From Seminavis robusta (taxonomy: Eukaryota; Bacillariophyta; Bacillariophyceae; Naviculales; Naviculaceae): 64,000 bases of DNA. This document shows, one piece after another, positions 23,101 through 33,587 of this stretch. Position 1 is the stretch's first letter, and every line of letters begins with the position of its first letter. Both the position numbers and the translations under genes were made by a program. The notes beneath the pieces were generated by a model. That model searched no databases. It was not told where the DNA came from and saw only the letters and a list, made by a program, of their open reading frames with translations. The DNA lies in the NCBI GenBank assembly GCA_903772945.1, contig CAICTM010000202.1, forward strand, positions 28,715 to 92,714. The letters are read 5' to 3'.

Positions 23101-26100
23101 ACCATCGCAAAGTAGGTCCACGCCCATAGAAGCCGGTTTCCAACTGGGCTCAAGTTCTCCTTCTATTGCTTCAGATGTGTACACCGGTGTCCAGGGCTGC
23201 GCTGTGGGGCTGTGAGCCGAAATCGAGAAGTACGGGTTTGGCTTGCCAAACCACCCACGCACATTGGTGAGCTTTAAACCACGAAGAGTAAGATAGAACT
23301 TCAAATCAGCCTTAACCTCTTCCTCGGTTTCTGCTTGATTCTGCAAACTTTCCCAGGCGCCCAACTTGAGGCCGCCATCACTTCCATCAGAGCGACGACT
23401 CCGGGAACGCGACCTGCTCCGCGACCCGCTCCGCGAACGCCTGCTGTAGTCTGACCTCCTTGAACTATAAGATCTCGACCTGGAGCCTGACCTTGATGAG
23501 CGTCGGCTGTACCTTGACGACCGAGACCGAGAAAGGGAGCGGGATCGCCGGCTACCCCGGCTGTCAAATGAGCGGCGGGAGCGACTACTGTACGATCCTC
23601 TACTCCGACTGTCAAGCGAACGTGGCCTTGACCTACTGGATCTTGATCTTGATCTGGACCTCGAGCGTGAGCCTCGGCTGTCGAATGAGCGAGAGCCGTA
23701 AGACCTTCTGCTCCTGCTGTCATTGGAGCGTGACCGGGAACGGGACCTTGACCTAGATCTTGACCTGGACCTCGAAAGGGAGCGCGAACGGCGGCTGTCG
23801 TCAAAGGAACGTGGAGAGCGAGAGCGGCGGCTGTCGTCAAGGGAACGAGGGGAGCGGTTGGACCTTTGGCTCCCAATGGAGCCCCCCTTAGATGGAGATG
23901 GAGAACGGGACCTCGACCCGAAAGACCGAGAGTCCCGCGACCCTCGAGAGTCTGGAGACTTCCTTTCTCGGCTATCATGGGACCTGCGAGAACCGGACAA
24001 GTTTGAACGTTTGCTGTCGTAGGATCTCTGACTTCCATCGCCCTCCAGTGACTTCTTGGAGCCATTAAAGTCAGAAAGTGTCGAAGCATCAGAAAGAGAA
24101 GATCTCCTCTTGGAGGGGCTGTCCCTTGACCGGAAACTGTCACTCCTTCTGGAGTCACTCCTGCGCGAGCCGCTACGCTTGGACAAGTCGTCATCAATTG
24201 ACCTTGAGCCTCTCGACTTGTCGTCTGAACGCCTAGAGGCACTGTCGTCGAATGATCGCTTTGAGGCGCTGTCATATGAACGTGGCGAGTCCGACCGAGA
24301 ACCCCTTGACCGGTCATCAAATGAACGCCTTGAATCACTGCCGTATGAACGCTTAGAGCCGGACCCACGGCTACCGTATGAACGCTTAGAGCCGGACCCA
24401 CGGCTATCGTATGAGCGCTTAGAGCCGGACCCTCGGCTGTCGTTTGAACGCCTTGAACCAGAACCACGGCTGTCGTATGACCGCCTTGAGCCAGAACCAC
24501 GGCTGTCGTATGAACGCCTTGACCTTTCGTCAGAGAATCGGCTCTGGGAATCTGAGAAACTCCTGCTGCCTTTGGACCGGTAACTGTCCGAGCGCCGCGA
24601 ATGGCTAGAACGGCTGTTGGAGCGTTCCGAGCGCCGCGAATCTTTCAATGAGTCATTGTCGCCTAGCAGAGAATCGTCCCCATCCAGGGAATGCACCCGG
24701 GCGGCACGAACCAAAATCGTTCCAAAGTCCTGGCCAGCTTCAACCACCGTGAACTTGTCACCATCACGTGCAGCATCAAGCAGCGCTTGCACTGTAACAA
24801 TGACGGACCCCATGGGGTTCTATTTGATGGGCAGACGAGTAGACCAGGTGAGAAAAATCAGGAGCAAGTTCGGGAAACCCTAACCCTGTGGATCAACAAC
24901 AACAAACACTCACGTGTTCACCAGATTCCTCCCAATCACAGACCCCCAGTTGGATGGGCATGTCGAGGTCACCGCCGCATAACCGTGACACGTTGACGGA
25001 AGCTTGTTCCCATTTGGGGTCAAGGGTGTCGTCGAGATGCTCCGAAGTGAACACCGTTTCCCACTCCGATGATCCTTCAACCTTGGTAGCAAACGTGTAC
25101 ATGGGGTCACTGCAGCCAAACCATCCCTCTACATTGGCCAAGGCAACACCCTCGAGCGTTAGAAACAGTGTTGCGCCCTTGTCATCGACAAAAGGCCTTT
25201 TCTCTTTTCTGGCAAAGGGTGGTTCGACCTCTTTCGTTGCTTTCGTCGGGCTTTTCGGTTCCTTTTTTGGGCTTCGAACTGGGCTCTTCGGTTCCTTTTT
25301 GGGGCTTCGAACGGGGCTCTTCTCTCTAGTCTTTTTCGCTGCTTTTTTTGGTTTCAACATGGCAGCCATTGCTGCCTCGTAACCATTTGGGTCTATCTTG
25401 CAATCCACAACTATGATTTTTCCGAACTCCTGCCCATCGTCTGATCGGGTTATCAATGCCTTTGATGTGTCCCATTCTCCATCCTTATTCTTCTCTGCCT
25501 TGGAGTACAGCAAGCGATTCACAGAGGTCACAAAGTAACCCATGGGGTTCTGTCACGAAAATAGAGAGAGAAATGACAGGGTTGAGCACCAATGCCAAGC
25601 TCCAGCAAAACCAGAAACGGCCAACAAACTCACATGACACTCGTCTTCTTCCCAGTCCATGAAGGAGATTCGTATTGGCTTGTCCAAGTCACACTGGCAA
25701 AGGGGTGCCATTGCAAGCATGGCAGGTTCCCACTGAGGATTCAAGTTCTCAGGGACATGCTCAGACTCATAGAATTTGTGCCACTTGGTCGTCCCGTCAA
25801 TCGAATTGACAGGTATCTCAACTGCAAACATCGGGTCCGATGTTCCAAACCACCCCTCAACATTTGCCATGTCCACGCCCTCCAATGTCAGAACAAGGGC
25901 GCTCTTGTCGTCCACCTTCACCTCTGGTGGTGAATCTTGTTTGCCTTTGTCTTTTGACTTTGACCGCTTGCCAGAACTGCCTTTGACGCTTACATCCACA
26001 ACCACAATCTTGCCAAACTCTTCACCATCATCTGCCTTTGTGATGAAGGCCTTTGACAAGTCCCACTTACCGTCTCGTTTCTCGGATTTGGAACGAAGGA

Positions 26101-28446
26101 GACGATTTACAGATGTCTCAAAGTGACCCATTGCTGCCAGAGCAAAATAAACAGTAAATTGTGAGGAACAACACAATCAACGGTGCCTCTTCAGTTGTAC
26201 CGTGGACTTCTTTACTTACGGTTCTGCAGGATATATAGATAACGAGGGAGGGTTCTCGTGCGGTTAGATATGTATGCTTGAGCGTGGATAAGGCAGTACA
26301 AACAAGAAAAACTCACGTGTACACCTGACTCTTCCCAGTCGTATAGGCAGAAACGAATTGGTTTGTCGAGGTCAAGCTGGCAGAGGAGATTGACACTAAT
26401 ATCTGCAGGGTCCCATCGTGGATTTAAGCTGTCTTCAATATACTCGGAGCGATGAACCATCTGCCATATGACGTTACCATCAGGCCCTTTCATTGGGGTC
26501 TCAATTTGGTACATTGGGTCGCTCATTCCAAACCAGCCTTCCACATTGGCCATGTCAACACCTTCGAGCGTTAAAGACAGGACAGAGCTCTCATCCACCG
26601 AGACGGATTGTTGTTGGCTCTTCTTTCCTCTGGAGGACTTCACCTCAGGAGTCTCAATGTAGGCATCTGCCACCACAATATTGCCATATTCTTCTCCTTC
26701 CTCGTCCTTGGGTATGAATGCCTTGGAAAGGTCCCAAGAACTACCCTTTTCGTCGGCTATTGCGCCTAACAATTTATTCACGGTCGTTTCAAAGTGCCCC
26801 ATGGGGTTGTGACGACCTAAAGATCATAGAAAACAGATTCGTGTCAGACCGAGCAAAGTTGGAACTGAAGACACGTAAAGTAAATAGGAATAGGACAAAA
26901 ACCAACCTGATTCTTCCCAGTCAAAGAATTTGATTCGAATAGGCTTGTCCAAGTCGAGCTGACAGAGTAGGTCAATGTTGACGGCCACTGGTTCCCATTT
27001 GGGGTTTAGATTTTCTTCAATGTGTTCAGATCGAGCAATGTTTTGCCACAGCGTAGTCCCATCAAAACCCTTCATCAAGGCTTCAATCTGGAAGAAGGGA
27101 TCCGAGGTCCCAAACCAACCCTCCACATTGGCCAGGTCCACTCCTTCCAGAGATAGGTGGAGCAGCGAGTTTTCGTTCAGTGATTTGGAAGACGAGTTTT
27201 TGCCAGACTTGCCTCTCCTGTCGTCTTTGGGCGGTGATTCGTCCTTGCTGCTGCTTTTCCTATCTCTTGGCGGTGATTCGTCCTTGCGGCTGCTTTTCTT
27301 GTCATCTTTCGGAGGTGATTCGTCTTTGCGGCTACTACTTTTCCTGTCATCTTTGGGAGGTGATTTGTCCCTGCTTTTCCCATCGTCTTTTGGTGGTGCT
27401 TCGACTTTCTTGGCACCGCTTCGAGGAGGCACCGGAGAGAGAGCCGGGTTTCCACCTGCGTCTAAGACTTGTGCTTCGACTACCACGAGCATTCCCTTGT
27501 CTTGTCCACCATCTTTGAGTTTGAATATCATGGAAGCATCGACACTGTCGGTCTCACCCACTTTTTTGCGGACTAAATCGGAGACCGTGGTCTCACAAGT
27601 TCCAATAAGAGTTTCTTTGGTTGGTTCCTTGTCGTATACAGAAACCATGATTGGTAAGTCCTTATTTCCACCACAGAGCTCTTCCATACTGACTGATGAT
27701 TGCAACCACTTGGGATTAAGGTCGTTGTCAATTGTTTCCGACTCGAATACCACCTCAAAGGGATCTGCACTCCCCATTTTGAATGCCAGCAATTTGTACA
27801 TTGGATTGGCACCACTCCCCCGCAACATCCCCTTTGAGATTGGCTCTATATTGATGCCTCTCAGTTTGAACTCTAGCCGAGGGCCCTTGTCTAGTTCTTT
27901 GTCGTCATCGGGAGGAGTGGGCGGCAATTCTGTCAGATTCTTAAACTTTGTCATCATCTTGATGCTGGCTACACCACGCTTCAACGTTTCTTTGGGTGGT
28001 TCCTCAATCTTGGCATCCATGACGACGACCTTTCCCACAGCCCCTTTCCCCGGTTCCTCCAACGTGAATAGTTTGGAGACATCCACATTGTTGAGGTCAT
28101 CGACTTTCTTCCTCAGAAGCGCACTGACAGAAGTTTCAAATGCCCCCATGGAGCCAATATCATTTCCTTTGGAATCCTGATCAAAGACAACAATTTGGAT
28201 GGGTCGGTCCGTGTCGCCGCCACAGAGTTCCTCGCAGCCCACCGTAATGGCAGGCCATTCTGGATCGAGGTTTTGATCGATGCGCTCGGAAGTCTCCACT
28301 GCTGCCCAGAGCTCCGACGCTCCAATGGCCATGGCACTGATTTTAAATGCAGGGCTGGAGGTTCCAAACCACCCTTTGTTGACGTTGGTCAGGCCCACAC
28401 CCCGAAGGGTCAAATGCAATTTGGCGGACTCATGAACTCGCGGCAT
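20185..28446 (-). CDS. giant C2-repeat protein with long Ser/Arg-rich region
   Basis: Five exons (28446-26907, 26816-26325, 26133-25634, 25549-24914, 24819-20185) give about 2,600 residues. Eight C2-like units each run from LHLTLRGV.L.NV.GWFG through NLNP.W, LC..DLD.PI and DWEESG.H.PMG.FETTVN to a GKIVV strand. This resembles copine-type C2 domains, which bind lipid, often with calcium. Introns 1-4 all fall in or just after the DWEESG(H) segment. Between units 6 and 7 (about residues 1110-1535) is an almost pure RS/SR stretch with YDSRGSGS repeats. A shorter RS block precedes unit 8, and the C-terminus is acidic with KKRGRKKK clusters. There is no signal peptide. RS domains are phosphorylated by SR kinases, but combining one with C2 repeats is not an architecture I know. 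Function unknown. Confidence 0.75.
24320..24530 (-). repeat. 33-bp coding minisatellite in the RS region
   Basis: About five to six tandem units of 33 bases encode YDSRGSGS(R/K)RS. Units differ mostly at third positions, and some replace YD with ND or YG. The period is a multiple of three, so copy-number change keeps the frame. Confidence 0.8.
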
Positions 28447-29530
28447 CCTCAGAGACTGATTTCACCTGAGGAACGTCACAGTTCCTCGGCTGTGCAACAG
28501 GAAAGATTTTCTTTATTTTCGCCGCTGTTTAGCGTTTGTGGCGACGGCGCTCAAGCTCCAGGAGCGATGGCAACGGGCCTCGATTGAAGCTTTGTTCTTT
28601 CCCAGGCACGACTGGTAGCAAAAGGAAAAGAGAGGATTGGCATCTGCAACTTCAGCACCTCGCGAAGCGCCGAATTAACAAATCATCCAACCAAAAACAA
28701 GATGGTACACCAGTCGTGCTGCTGGCTACCAATACGTCTTTGTAGATTGTTTGGGTAACAGCCAAGCCCACGACAATCCTTGCGCTGTGAAGAAGGCAAG
28801 AAAGATGAGGGCTGAAGCCAGAGCCGGGGGATGGCTGCAATAATAATGCGAGTGTCGTGTTTATGCGGGACTTGGAAATTTTCATCGAATAATTCGAAAA
28901 GTGACGGCCAAATCGACCTCTTTGTCACACAAGGCCACCATGGTATTTTGAAATACATCGTACCAGGTCTGGTACCGGTAGCTACGTACGTGTACCCAGC
29001 TCTGGAGCATTGCATTTGTATTGGATTCTTGCCAGTGAATGAAAGTCAAAAGTCAGTTGCGGGCCGAGCAGAGAGGGGAATAGGAGACACACTTGGGGGG
29101 AGGCTTGGATCAGGTGGTACAATCTCGTGACTGGTCTCCAGGCATGATGCACGGAGGCTTTGAAGTGTCTCAACAAACTGTTCCCCCTTATTTACAAGGG
29201 CGATAGAATGCTGAATCTTCATATTATTGAACATCCTTTGGGAGTACAGTACCGGTATGCCTATGAACATTGAGCTTTGTTGGCACTGTTGTTAGCATTG
29301 AGTGTCCAGAGTTGCTGGGATCTTTTAAACAACCCTGGTACCGTACCGAACGTACCTTTCCACGCCACTCGCATTGCCTCAGCAGCCTACTGGCTTTCCC
29401 CCCGAGATACCAAAACTGCATTGACGCATTGTCCGGACCAATGAACTCCGAACAGGTCGATCATAGTCACCTCGAACCGCATTGCAATCTCCCCAAGAGA
29501 AGAAGTCGCTTGTGGACTGAAGATAGGACA
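28447..29530. promoter_or_regulatory. 1.1-kb divergent intergenic region
   Basis: This lies between the divergent C2/RS and GST-fold genes. The frame of the right-hand gene is open from 29270, but translation probably starts at 29441 or 29531. TACC/GGTACC words cluster at 28965-28998 and 29236-29355. No other gene recognised. Confidence 0.4.
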
Positions 29531-30442
29531 ATGGTGGACCAAACAACAACAACTAGCACTGCCACTGCTCGAACTACATCTCCTCCCACAGCTGCCAAAG
29601 CTGTCGTGTTGTATGGCTACGCGACAAGCCCGTTTGTGAACAAGGTGGCCCATTTTCTGCAGTACAAAAAGATTTCCTTTCAGCATGTTGCCGTTAATCC
29701 AATCTTTCCCTTTCTACAGCTCCACCGTTTCCCAGGCCAGCGAAAAGTGCCCGTCTTGACGATCGATGATGACTGGAAAGCCGACTCAACTAGTATTGGT
29801 ATTTGGTTGGACGAACAATTTCCTGCCCATCCAAAGTTGCTGGGCGACACTCCCCAAGAAACGCAAGCAATTCTGGCGTTGGATGAATGGGTGACTAATG
29901 AATTGATCGCAGAACTCTTTCGAACCGTGGTGGACTGGAATGGACGTCCATGGGAAGCCATTGAAAAAGGATGGAGACTTGCATCTATACTACAGGATTT
30001 CACACCCATTCCATTCTTCATTCGGTGGTTTTGGCCCATTATCTTGCGGTTTGTACCATTTATTCGTCGGTTTGCTTATCCTACTACACCTTTGTTGTTG
30101 ACATTAGTACCATCAGTGTTGGACACAAACGAGTCACTTGAGGACATGAGGGCACGACAACGTCAAGAGTTTGTGCATCATTTGGGGGGAGGACCGTACT
30201 TGGGAGGACGCAAGACAGTCTCCTTGGCGGATCTGTCCGCCTTTTCGGTTCTGACCACTTTTCGATTTTGGGGCCTGCACTTTGGTCCAGCGCCATTCTT
30301 GCAACACAAAGATACTGTAGCATGGCTCCATCGAGTTCAGGCCCAACTACCCAATAATCCAACTGTGATGCCCGATCGATTCATGGAATGGTCGTTACCT
30401 TGCGTGTCAAAGCTAACTCAAGACGCGGGAGATTCTAGCTAG
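29531..30442 (+). CDS. glutathione S-transferase-fold protein
   Basis: Single exon. From the ATG at 29531 it has 303 residues; an in-frame ATG at 29441 and open frame back to 29270 make longer forms possible. The N-terminal half is a thioredoxin-fold GST domain: VVLYGYATSPFVNKVAHFLQ with SPF at the active-site turn, KVPVLTIDDDW with the cis-Pro, and a DSTSIGIWLDEQFP segment at the usual D/E-S site. The C-terminal half is helical, with LGGRKTVSLADLSAFSV, the N-capping-like motif of GST helix 6. Activity toward glutathione is not certain, since many GST-fold proteins have Ser or Cys variants with other roles. It converges on the next gene with 210 bases between stops. Confidence 0.65.
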   Translation: MVDQTTTTSTATARTTSPPTAAKAVVLYGYATSPFVNKVAHFLQYKKISFQHVAVNPIFPFLQLHRFPGQRKVPVLTIDDDWKADSTSIGIWLDEQFPAHPKLLGDTPQETQAILALDEWVTNELIAELFRTVVDWNGRPWEAIEKGWRLASILQDFTPIPFFIRWFWPIILRFVPFIRRFAYPTTPLLLTLVPSVLDTNESLEDMRARQRQEFVHHLGGGPYLGGRKTVSLADLSAFSVLTTFRFWGLHFGPAPFLQHKDTVAWLHRVQAQLPNNPTVMPDRFMEWSLPCVSKLTQDAGDSS

Positions 30443-30652
30443 AGACCTTCAGGCTGTCTCTCGGTGCCATAATCCGCTATTTTGGCAGTTCAGAGTAATA
30501 CCGTAGACTTCGAAAGTCTGACAGATCCAAATTCTATTAGACCAGGAGATGTGTGTCCACAGTCCCTTGCAAAACCGACGCGTTTTCAGTTGACTCTTTC
30601 GATGAAGATCGTATCATTGGTTTGTCAATGTTGTTTTTTTGAGTCAACTGCT

Positions 30653-31354
30653 TCAATCTTTTTGACTGCAAAGGACCAGTGTTTGAAAGAGTGTCCCTGC
30701 CTTGCCCAACTCATCTCCAGCCCTGGAAAGAATATTTCCTGCTGCACTCTCGCCCTTGTTGGAATCTTCTGCCAACAACAAGTCCCCATAGTCTCTGAAA
30801 GAATCGCAGCATTTTTGAAACGCTTCGTGCACAGCTTCTTGTGATGCCTGAACGGCAGCTGGTGAATCCTCTTTCTGTAGACAAGATGCCAAATCCAACA
30901 CAGCCTCACAAGCCATGTCCATTTCCTCGCCAATGCCAATCGGATCCAGAGTACAAGCTGCGGCGGCCAGATCTGCGGAACACACTTGGAGTGCCTCCAC
31001 AAGTGTCACAATGCTACTATCAAAATCGTGTATTGTTTCCGATTCTTCTTCTGGTGGTGCCAAACTCTTTCCGGCCTGGATCAATTCCATTCCACAGCCA
31101 CCAAACACTGCCGGTGATTCCCCCGTCAATCCTTCCTTGGAGGAGAACCAGTTGGGAAGTTTGGAAGCCATGTCCGACGTAAGCTCGCCGGAAAGAATGA
31201 GATGCTCACTGATGGGTGCCAGTTGATCGGAATACTTGTTCGAGACGGAAAATGCCAGCGCCAAGGATTTCAACAAGAGATTGAGGAACAACACAACGAC
31301 CTGGAGTTGTCCAAGTAATAAGGAGTTAGAGTAGTATCGCGATGTTATCCTCAT
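30653..31354 (-). CDS. unknown protein with N-terminal membrane segment
   Basis: A single-exon frame of 233 residues. Residues 12-36 are strongly hydrophobic (around LQVVVLFLNLLLKSLALAF) and may be a signal anchor or signal peptide. The rest is acidic and helical with several cysteines (CGMEL, QVCSADLAAAACTL, MACEAV, CLQ, KCC). I do not recognise a family. It is divergent from the secernin-like gene, and their spacer holds short tandem repeats. Confidence 0.45.
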   Translation of the reverse strand: MRITSRYYSNSLLLGQLQVVVLFLNLLLKSLALAFSVSNKYSDQLAPISEHLILSGELTSDMASKLPNWFSSKEGLTGESPAVFGGCGMELIQAGKSLAPPEEESETIHDFDSSIVTLVEALQVCSADLAAAACTLDPIGIGEEMDMACEAVLDLASCLQKEDSPAAVQASQEAVHEAFQKCCDSFRDYGDLLLAEDSNKGESAAGNILSRAGDELGKAGTLFQTLVLCSQKD

Positions 31355-31536
31355 GATACTCCTGATTGTTTACTGGTACCGTATTCTCTTGTACTGGTAG
31401 CATGGATAGAAAGGCTCCAAACACTCAATTCATTCTAGCTAGCTGTCTCTTCACAACAGGAAAGGACAAGATCGAGCCAAGTTCCGTTGTAGCAGTCTTG
31501 TTGCCTCATTCATCATGACTGAAAGTACGGTATCTT

Positions 31537-31583
31537 TGACTCGACTCGACTTGGCTGGCCTTGACTCGACTCGACTCGACTCA
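31537..31583. repeat. GACTC-type short tandem repeat
   Basis: CTCGA/GACTCGACTC units repeat imperfectly in the spacer between two divergent genes. Confidence 0.7.
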
Positions 31584-31631
31584 CTCAAACGATTGTACGC
31601 TTCTCTTTTTTGCATGCCGCCGACGACGACA

Positions 31632-31665
31632 GTCGACAGTCGACGGTCGACGGTCGACGGTCGAC
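31632..31665. repeat. 7-bp GTCGAC(A/G) tandem repeat
   Basis: Five copies of GTCGAC spaced by one base form a string of overlapping palindromes, followed by CACC. It lies about 50 bases from the repeat at 31537-31583. Confidence 0.8.
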
Positions 31666-31833
31666 ACCATGCGTGGGTATCATCGGTGCTGCAACGGGGA
31701 AACCATCTTTCAAGAGGGAAAAGAGTGATCTGAGACCCGAGAGACAGGACCGTAGCAAGCAGTAGCGAGCTATTAGCAGGCAAGACATCTATCTACTGAT
31801 ACCGTACCCGAGGCAATACAGTAAACCGACCAC

Positions 31834-33059
31834 TTGTTTATGCCTTGTTCCTTTCTTTGGCGAAACCTTGGAATTGTCTTTGCTTCCATCAACACTTCTA
31901 TTACGAGAACAACGGTCCATTCCCTCACCATGGCACAGCATCAACCAAAGCAAAGAAGAGGAAAGCCTGTTGGCTGTGACACATTTGTGGCATTTCCACC
32001 GGCAACTCCTGAAGGCATCATCGTATTTGGAAAGAACAGCGATCGACCGTCAGGAGAAGGGCAATCGATTCGTCGATATGAAAGCAAGACATACCAAGAT
32101 GACACTAGTAGTCAGTGCCAATGCACGTATATATCCATCCCGCAAGTTGCCAAGACACATGCGGTACTGCTGTCTCAAATTGACTGGATGGTAAGTGAAA
32201 TCCAATGGAAAATAATAATATCTGGGCTTGCTTCATTTATTTATTTCCAAGCGCTAATAACCAACTCTTCCCTTTTTGCTGTTCGTCCGTTCATTGTTAG
32301 TGGGGCGCCGAAATGGGTGCCAACGAACATGGCGTTGTCATTGGAAACGAAGCTGTCTGGACCCAAGATCTCGCCAGTGGACAACCCGAGCATTTGCTAG
32401 GAATGGATCTCGTTCGGTTGGGCCTAGAACGAGGTAGTAGCGCCAAAGAGGCCATGCAAGTCATTACTACGTTACTAGAAACACATGGGCAAGGAGGAGC
32501 CTGTGCCGAGGATGATCCGAGTTTCACCTACCACAACTCCTACTTGATTGTGGATCCCACCGAAGCGTGGGTATTGGAGACGTCGGGAAAACATTGGGTG
32601 GCAGAAAAGGTCACTACGGGAGTTCGGAATATTTCCAACTGCTTGAGTATTCGCTCCAAATTTGACTTGACTTCCAAGGGTATTGAAGACTACGCCCGCC
32701 AAAAAGGATACTGGAAGGAAACCGGTTCATTTGATTTTACACAGGCTTTTTGCGCTGGAAGCGTCCAAGAAGAAACCTCGGATCCAAGATTTTGTGGTGG
32801 CAAGAGGTTATTGGAACGGCATGCTGGAAAGGGCACTATGAACAAGAACGCCATGATTGCAATTCTGAGAGACCACCCCAGTGGCGTCTGCATGCACGGT
32901 GGTGGTTTTGAAACAACGTCGTCCTGGGTCTCTGAAATAAACATGGGAAAGGATGGTGGTGTGGACGGAGTGGCGGCCAGACATTGGGTAACAGGAAAGC
33001 CCCATCCGTGCAAGAGTGACTTTTTCGAGGAATGCGTGGTACCTCCAAATAATCCATAG
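31834..33059 (+). CDS. secernin-like C69 family peptidase/hydrolase
   Basis: Two exons (31834-32190 and 32301-33059; phase 0, GTAAGT donor) give 371 residues, or 339 if translation starts at the ATG at 31930, just before the conserved part. The motif VGCDTFVAFPPAT places the Cys that becomes the N-terminal nucleophile in C69 proteins, followed by IIVFGKNSDRP, a family hallmark. Exon 2 has WGAEMGANEHGVVIGNEAV, LLGMDLVRLGLERG and TYHNSYLIVDPTEAWVLET, as in secernins. In animals secernins act in secretion and their chemistry is debated. The extra N-terminal 32 residues could be a targeting sequence. The first strand before Cys is short, so processing by self-cleavage is plausible. Confidence 0.85.
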
Positions 33060-33587
33060 TATCGAGGATATGATATGTCGAAAGACGACGCTGTCCCTTT
33101 CAAGTACGCATCGTATGGAACGATCCATAATAGAATGAATCGAATCGAATCGAATCGAATCGAATCGAATCGAATCGAATCGAATCGAATCGGAAAGGGC
33201 TATATGCGCTTCGTTCGCATCGAGGATCTTTGAACAAATCAACGTTCTCGGGAAAACCTGGAATCTTGGCGGGGTACAGGTGTAGATGTACAGTACGGAA
33301 CGAAAATTTCATCGGTGAATGCTCACGTGCGTGGCCACAAGATACTCTCGTCTCGCACACTTCGAATCGATTGCTGGACAGCCTATCACACGCCACCTCG
33401 AGATCTAAATTGTGTTGGTTTGTTGATACCAAATACAAGGACTGTGGTGAGTGAATCTTTCATCTACCATAGCATCACCTACTTTGGGGGCATCCCAACA
33501 CAACGTCCGTTGGTTCCAGGGTACTTACCGATAGCAGTTTCGTTGCCGAGCAGTGCCTACAGTACGCTACGCCCTGGGGTAGCAACA
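33060..33587. other. 528-base spacer with pentanucleotide microsatellite
   Basis: It holds the GAATC repeat and a frame open from 33315 that feeds into the next gene without an identifiable domain. I place the next start at 33588. Confidence 0.45.
33137..33191. repeat. (GAATC)11 microsatellite
   Basis: Eleven perfect copies of GAATC lie 78 bases after the secernin stop codon. A pentamer this clean is likely to vary in length between strains. Confidence 0.95.

Noticed and set aside
23301-24500. 399-codon minus-strand frame over the RS region
   Set aside because: Shifted frame of the RS exon with no domain; the main frame carries C2 units on both sides.
24320-24530. Regular 33-bp repeats suggesting a CRISPR array
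   Set aside because: Units are contiguous without spacers, in frame and coding, in a eukaryotic gene.
24056-24583. 175-codon plus-strand frame rich in Glu, Arg, Leu and Ser
   Set aside because: It is the antisense of the RS-coding exon; low-complexity codons keep the opposite strand open by chance.
26975-28180. 401-codon plus-strand frame
   Set aside because: Antisense to exon 1 of the C2/RS gene, with no family features.
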